From JANYJZ01 sp964523395 (GTDB taxonomy: Bacteria; Bacteroidota; Ignavibacteria; UBA10030; SZUA-254), in assembly GCA_964523395.1 (NCBI GenBank), contig CAZFXS010000009.1:1-64000 (forward strand): DNA of 64,000 bases, in the 5' to 3' direction. Position numbers and translations under genes: made by a program. The notes beneath the pieces are model-generated. The model did no database searches, was not told the origin of the DNA, and saw nothing but the letters and a program-made list of their open reading frames with translations. This document shows positions 60,745-64,000 of this stretch, one piece after another (within the stretch, counting starts at the first letter, position 1; every line of letters starts with the position of its first letter).

Positions 60745-61113
60745 ATGAGAAAAATCCTCATAATCGATGACGACGAAGTCCAGCTTATGCTTCAGCGGTC
60801 TATCCTAACTGCAGAGGGATATACTGTCTACACAACAGCGGATGGACCACAGGGCATCACTTTGTTTAAGACACACCGGCCGGACCTTGTCTTACTTGAT
60901 ATCGGCTTGCCGAGCCTGAGCGGCATCGAAGTCCTGAAAGAGATCCGCCACCTTGATGATAAAGCCAAGGTGATTGTTATTACAGGATACGCGTCGGTTG
61001 AATCGGCAGTGCTTGCGTTACGCACCGGCGCACTTGATTATGTGCGAAAGCCATACGATGTCAAAGCATTGTTAAAGAAAATTGAACATGTTCTGTCGGT
61101 TGTCAGTGAATAA
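60745..61113 (+). CDS. Single-domain response regulator (CheY-like)
   Basis: A 122-residue stand-alone receiver. The acidic pocket (IIDDDE, residues 6-11), phospho-acceptor Asp52 (LVLLDIGLPSLSG), the Thr/Ser position (VITGYAS) and the Lys of DYVRKPYD are all intact, so it should be phosphorylated. No output domain is present. It lies 31 bp after the GT2 gene at the end of the EPS arm. No histidine kinase is encoded in the window. Confidence 0.93.
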   Translation: MRKILIIDDDEVQLMLQRSILTAEGYTVYTTADGPQGITLFKTHRPDLVLLDIGLPSLSGIEVLKEIRHLDDKAKVIVITGYASVESAVLALRTGALDYVRKPYDVKALLKKIEHVLSVVSE

Positions 61114-61144
61114 CCGGGCAACCACAAGAAAGAACGGTATCGAT

Positions 61145-62431
61145 ATGTATATGCGTTCGCTTATTATTATCATATTATCATTTTCCATATCGGAAATCTT
61201 ATTCGCACAGCTTCACCACTTCAGCGTAGAGCAAAGCGGCGGCGGGATTATTTCCGATCAAACCGCGGGGATTCCTTTATTTATCCAGGTTGTAGCACAG
61301 GATTCAGTGAATAACACAGTAACTTCATTCAGCGGAACGGTGTCGATTACATCAACAGGCAATCTGACTTCCGGCGGAGGAACGTCGCCCTCCTTCATTT
61401 CCGGTATACTTTCTTCGCATAGTGTCACTATTTCACCCGGAGGAAGCGTTAGCATTACTGCCACTCAAACTGCCGGTACGATCAACGGCACAAGTAACGT
61501 TTTTACAGTAAATAATCCTTTACCCTCAACAGCAAACATAAGCCCGAGTTCCAAAACGACGGGAGAAACCGGATTTACTATCACTGTCAACGGATCTGAT
61601 TTTAACACCGCTTCTGTCGTACGCTTCAATGGTTCAGACAGAACCACAGTCTTTAATAATTCGACACAGTTAACTGCTACCATTTTAAGCTCAGATATTG
61701 ACACATCGGGATCGTTTCCGGTAGCCGTATTTACGCCGTCACCGGGGGGCGGAACATCCGCCGCGCAGCAATTCCTTGTAAATCCGCCCGTAGTAAATAC
61801 CAAAATATATCTTGAAGGACCGTTTTCCGGAAGCACAATGTCAACAGCTCTGCGAACAGGAAATTTTATTCCGCTTACCCAACCATACAATATTGCTCCG
61901 TTTACTTACGCCGGCACCGAAAATGTTGTGAGTATTCCGGCAAATGTGGTGGACTGGGTACTCTTGGAATTACGGACAGGAACAGGCTCGGCGTCACGTG
62001 TTGCCCGCCGTGCCGCATTTATTAGAAATGATGGCGTGATTGTCGACCTTAACGGTACATCGCCGGTATCATTTCCAACAGCACCTATAGGAAATTATTT
62101 TATTGTCATTCACCACAGGAATCATCTTTCTGTTATGACTCCATCAGCTGTAGCTCTTTCTCAATCGAGCTTACTTTATGATTTTTCCACCGGCCTCGCA
62201 CAATATTTCGGCGGTAATGCTAAAGCACTTGGCGGTGGAAGATTCGGCATGTATGGAGGAGATTATTCGTCTGACGGTTTCCTGGACGCGGCTGATTTTA
62301 TTGGCCCTGACAACGATGTTTTTCTCAGCGGTTACCGCAAGTCAGATCTGAATCTCGATGGATTTGTGGATGTTTCTGATTTTGTGTTTCCCGATAACAA
62401 CGTTTTTATAGGGACAAACGTACCGAACTAA
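61145..62431 (+). CDS. Secreted Ig-like/TIG protein with dockerin-like C-terminus
   Basis: A 428-residue exported protein from the ATG at 61145 (signal peptide about 1-22, ending LFAQ). An Ig-like domain with the VVAQDSVNNTVTSFSGTVSI pattern is followed by an IPT/TIG domain (ANISPSSKTTGETGFTITVN). A beta-rich segment follows, and then two calcium-loop repeats at the C-terminus: GDYSSDGFLDAADF and SDLNLDGFVDVSDF. These resemble type I dockerin loops (DxNxDGxxDxxD). No T9SS sorting motif is seen. A longer frame into the response-regulator gene is spurious. Confidence 0.8.
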   Translation: MYMRSLIIIILSFSISEILFAQLHHFSVEQSGGGIISDQTAGIPLFIQVVAQDSVNNTVTSFSGTVSITSTGNLTSGGGTSPSFISGILSSHSVTISPGGSVSITATQTAGTINGTSNVFTVNNPLPSTANISPSSKTTGETGFTITVNGSDFNTASVVRFNGSDRTTVFNNSTQLTATILSSDIDTSGSFPVAVFTPSPGGGTSAAQQFLVNPPVVNTKIYLEGPFSGSTMSTALRTGNFIPLTQPYNIAPFTYAGTENVVSIPANVVDWVLLELRTGTGSASRVARRAAFIRNDGVIVDLNGTSPVSFPTAPIGNYFIVIHHRNHLSVMTPSAVALSQSSLLYDFSTGLAQYFGGNAKALGGGRFGMYGGDYSSDGFLDAADFIGPDNDVFLSGYRKSDLNLDGFVDVSDFVFPDNNVFIGTNVPN

Positions 62432-62438
62432 CTTTTTT

Positions 62439-62466
62439 GGAGATTGCATCCCCTACATCTCCTTTT
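62439..62466 (+). terminator. Weak hairpin terminator
   Basis: GGAGAT (62439-62444) pairs with ATCTCC (62457-62462), followed by TTTT, 8 bp after the stop of the dockerin-like gene. Confidence 0.4.
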
Positions 62467-62506
62467 ATGTGTATGGAATAACAAAATATCTATGATGAGG
62501 TTGTTT

Positions 62507-64000
62507 ATGAAAACGATACTTACGGTTTTGATGCTTCTGATGATATCGCAGCTTGCACTGGCACAGAACCCCACCTATGAGCTGGTTCTCAAAAATGACT
62601 CTTTGGTCAGTTCGACTATATATGAGTTCGACATCGTGCTTCAGCGGACGGGGGGAACGGCATTTGAGCTTGCGAGCCTTCAGCCCATCATGACATTTAA
62701 TACGGGTATTTCGAGCGGCTCGCTCACATTATCGATGAATGCAGGAACATCAGAGCTCAACAGCTCGCAACAGCCGACGACGATGACTATCAATGGAAAC
62801 GAGCTGAGAATTAATCCCAGAGTTCCGCCAGGAGCCGGATCGGGAACAATCATATCGACATCACCCGGATTGCGGGTTGGCCGTTTCCGGCTTACCAGCA
62901 CTACGGCCTTCGAAAATCAAACGGCTGATATTGCCTGGAAAAATGATCTGAATCCATTTACGAGGGTGTTCGCGTATGTCAGTGGTGTCAACACCGAAAT
63001 AACAGATTCCCTGACTCATTTGAACCAACTGGCGAATGCTAATCTGTCAGTTCCTTTTATTACAACCTCATCGCCATTGCCGGGCGCAACATCCGGGACA
63101 CCATACTCGCAGACTTTAACCATCTCGGGTGGTTCCACACCATATTCATTTTCTCTAGTATCGGGAACCATAGCACCCGGACTCTCTCTGTCATTTTCAG
63201 GAAACATTACCGGTACCCCCACAACCGCAGGTACATTTAACTTTACGGTAGCTGTAATAGACGGAGCAGATCAAACCTCAAACAAAGAATTTTCAATAAC
63301 CACCGTACCCGGATCAGCTTCTAAGCTTGTATATATTCAACAACCTACGACCACCGCAGTAACTGCCACAATTACTCCGGCTGTAACAGTCCAATTACAG
63401 GATGCGGCCAGTAACAATGTAACAACGGCAGGTGTATCCACAACTATTGCTCTTTCCTCCGGAACCGGCACTTTGAGCGGTACGCTTACTCAGTTAACAA
63501 ATGCATCCGGTATTGCTACATTCAATAACCTCAGCATTAACCAGACCGGATCGAAAAATTTGACAACTTCAAGTACAGGATTGACGTCAGCGCTCAGTAA
63601 CTTATTTACGATTACCCCCGGTCCGGTTTCCCAAGTAGCATTTATTCAGGAACCTACGAATACCACTGCCGGAAGCACTATTTCCCCAAGCATTTCTGTA
63701 CAGTTACGTGATGCGCTGGGCAATAATGTCACTACTGCCGGAGTTTCCATCACTCTTTCACTGACAACAGGTACAGGAACATTGAGCGGGACAACTACAA
63801 GAACGACCAATGGGTCGGGTCTCGCGGTTTTTGATGACATCAGCATAAATCTGGCTGGTTCAAAAAATCTTACCGCATCGAGTACTTCCCTGACCTCAGA
63901 TATAAGCAATGCATTTACCATCGCGGTCGGTCCTGCAAGCGTGCTTGCGATAATCCAACAACCGACCAATACCACTGCCGGCGTCAACATCTCTCCCTCG
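62507..64000 (+). CDS. Large secreted Ig-like repeat protein (partial, runs off the window)
   Basis: An open frame of 498 codons from ATG 62507 to the window edge without a stop. A signal peptide (about 1-20, ending LALAQ) is followed by a cohesin/choice-of-anchor-like region (TYELVLKNDSLVSS, FELASLQPIMTFNTG). A putative-Ig (He_PIG) domain follows, with SGTPYSQTLTISGGSTPYSF. At least two full and one started ~102-residue Ig/invasin-like repeats come next (IQQPTNTTAG ... VQLQDAASNNVTTAGVS ... SGTGTLSGT). ATG 62492 and 62495 are in frame; GAGG favours 62507. It is likely a cell-surface or adhesin-like protein. Confidence 0.85.
   Translation, partial: MKTILTVLMLLMISQLALAQNPTYELVLKNDSLVSSTIYEFDIVLQRTGGTAFELASLQPIMTFNTGISSGSLTLSMNAGTSELNSSQQPTTMTINGNELRINPRVPPGAGSGTIISTSPGLRVGRFRLTSTTAFENQTADIAWKNDLNPFTRVFAYVSGVNTEITDSLTHLNQLANANLSVPFITTSSPLPGATSGTPYSQTLTISGGSTPYSFSLVSGTIAPGLSLSFSGNITGTPTTAGTFNFTVAVIDGADQTSNKEFSITTVPGSASKLVYIQQPTTTAVTATITPAVTVQLQDAASNNVTTAGVSTTIALSSGTGTLSGTLTQLTNASGIATFNNLSINQTGSKNLTTSSTGLTSALSNLFTITPGPVSQVAFIQEPTNTTAGSTISPSISVQLRDALGNNVTTAGVSITLSLTTGTGTLSGTTTRTTNGSGLAVFDDISINLAGSKNLTASSTSLTSDISNAFTIAVGPASVLAIIQQPTNTTAGVNISPS
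63325..64000 (+). repeat. ~306-bp tandem coding repeats (Ig-like)
   Basis: The words 'ATTCAACAACCTACGA', 'ATTCAGGAACCTACGA' and 'ATCCAACAACCGACCA' recur near 63336, 63642 and 63951, about 306-309 bp apart. They mark successive Ig-like repeats in the partial protein. The copies are diverged at many third positions. Confidence 0.75.

Noticed and set aside
62680..63990. Long antisense frames opposite the Ig-repeat protein
   Set aside because: They arise because Thr/Ser/Gly-rich codons read in reverse rarely give stops; signal peptide and repeats are on the plus strand.

Overview
The window reads as chromosomal DNA of a free-living, Gram-negative member of the Bacteroidota/Ignavibacteriota (Chlorobi-related, FCB) group. 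The main clue is two secreted GH18 proteins that end in the 'QNYPNPFN' type IX secretion (T9SS) sorting domain. A PorV/PorQ-like outer-membrane protein, many weak Shine-Dalgarno sites and a TAnnTTTG-like promoter agree with this. The assignment is an inference; no rRNA is present. I see no CRISPR array, insertion sequence, integrase or phage gene.

Layout. (1) 29-6725, minus strand: a DUF983 protein and a complete tripartite RND efflux operon (TetR regulator, TolC-type channel, periplasmic adaptor, HAE1-type pump). (2) 6937-12340, minus: a light-response block. A CarH/LitR-type B12-binding MerR regulator sits directly upstream of a class I photolyase, followed by DUF378, fasciclin, beta-barrel, SRPBCC and TIGR01777-epimerase genes. 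(3) 12513-20623: housekeeping genes: a SpoU methyltransferase (+), then on the minus strand ndk, a rhodanese, sucD, gatA, tatA, purQ, purS, pssA, psd and a divergent purC. (4) 20795-24868, plus: an O-antigen-ligase/TPR membrane protein, tRNA-Gln(CTG) and an NtrC-type sigma-54 activator whose receiver domain has lost its phospho-acceptor Asp. (5) 25016-33439, minus: two chitinase-like GH18 proteins. The larger carries two GH18 modules encoded by a 1353-bp tandem duplication that is identical base for base. (6) 33863-60713: a large exopolysaccharide (EPS) locus around a divergent control region. The minus arm has Wza lipoprotein, PorV-like protein, a degenerate sigma-54-activator-like AAA+ protein and a WecA-type phosphoglycosyltransferase fused to a PglF/CapD-like N-terminal half. 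The plus arm has Wzz, a BY-kinase-like ATPase, a 55-aa membrane protein, Wzy-like polymerase, FkbM methyltransferase, WecG/TagA transferase, Wzx flippase, glycosyltransferases, acetyltransferase, deacetylase, four CelD/FemAB-like GNAT proteins (one fused to a spermidine-synthase-like domain), an AMP-forming ligase, a Cys-cluster protein and a GT2. (7) 60745-64000, plus: an orphan response regulator, a secreted TIG/dockerin-like protein and a large Ig-like repeat protein cut by the window edge.

The most striking result is in the EPS control region (38438-38989). Two sequences match the sigma-54 -24/-12 consensus (TGGCAC-N5-TTGC), one facing each arm. A TGTGTA-N7-TACACA palindrome lies between them at enhancer-like distance. 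Together with the two sigma-54-activator-type proteins, this suggests that the whole locus is a sigma-54-controlled EPS system. Its distinguishing part is a decoration module of four CelD-like transferases plus an AMP-ligase. The gene content resembles exosortase-associated EPS loci, but no exosortase is present in the window.
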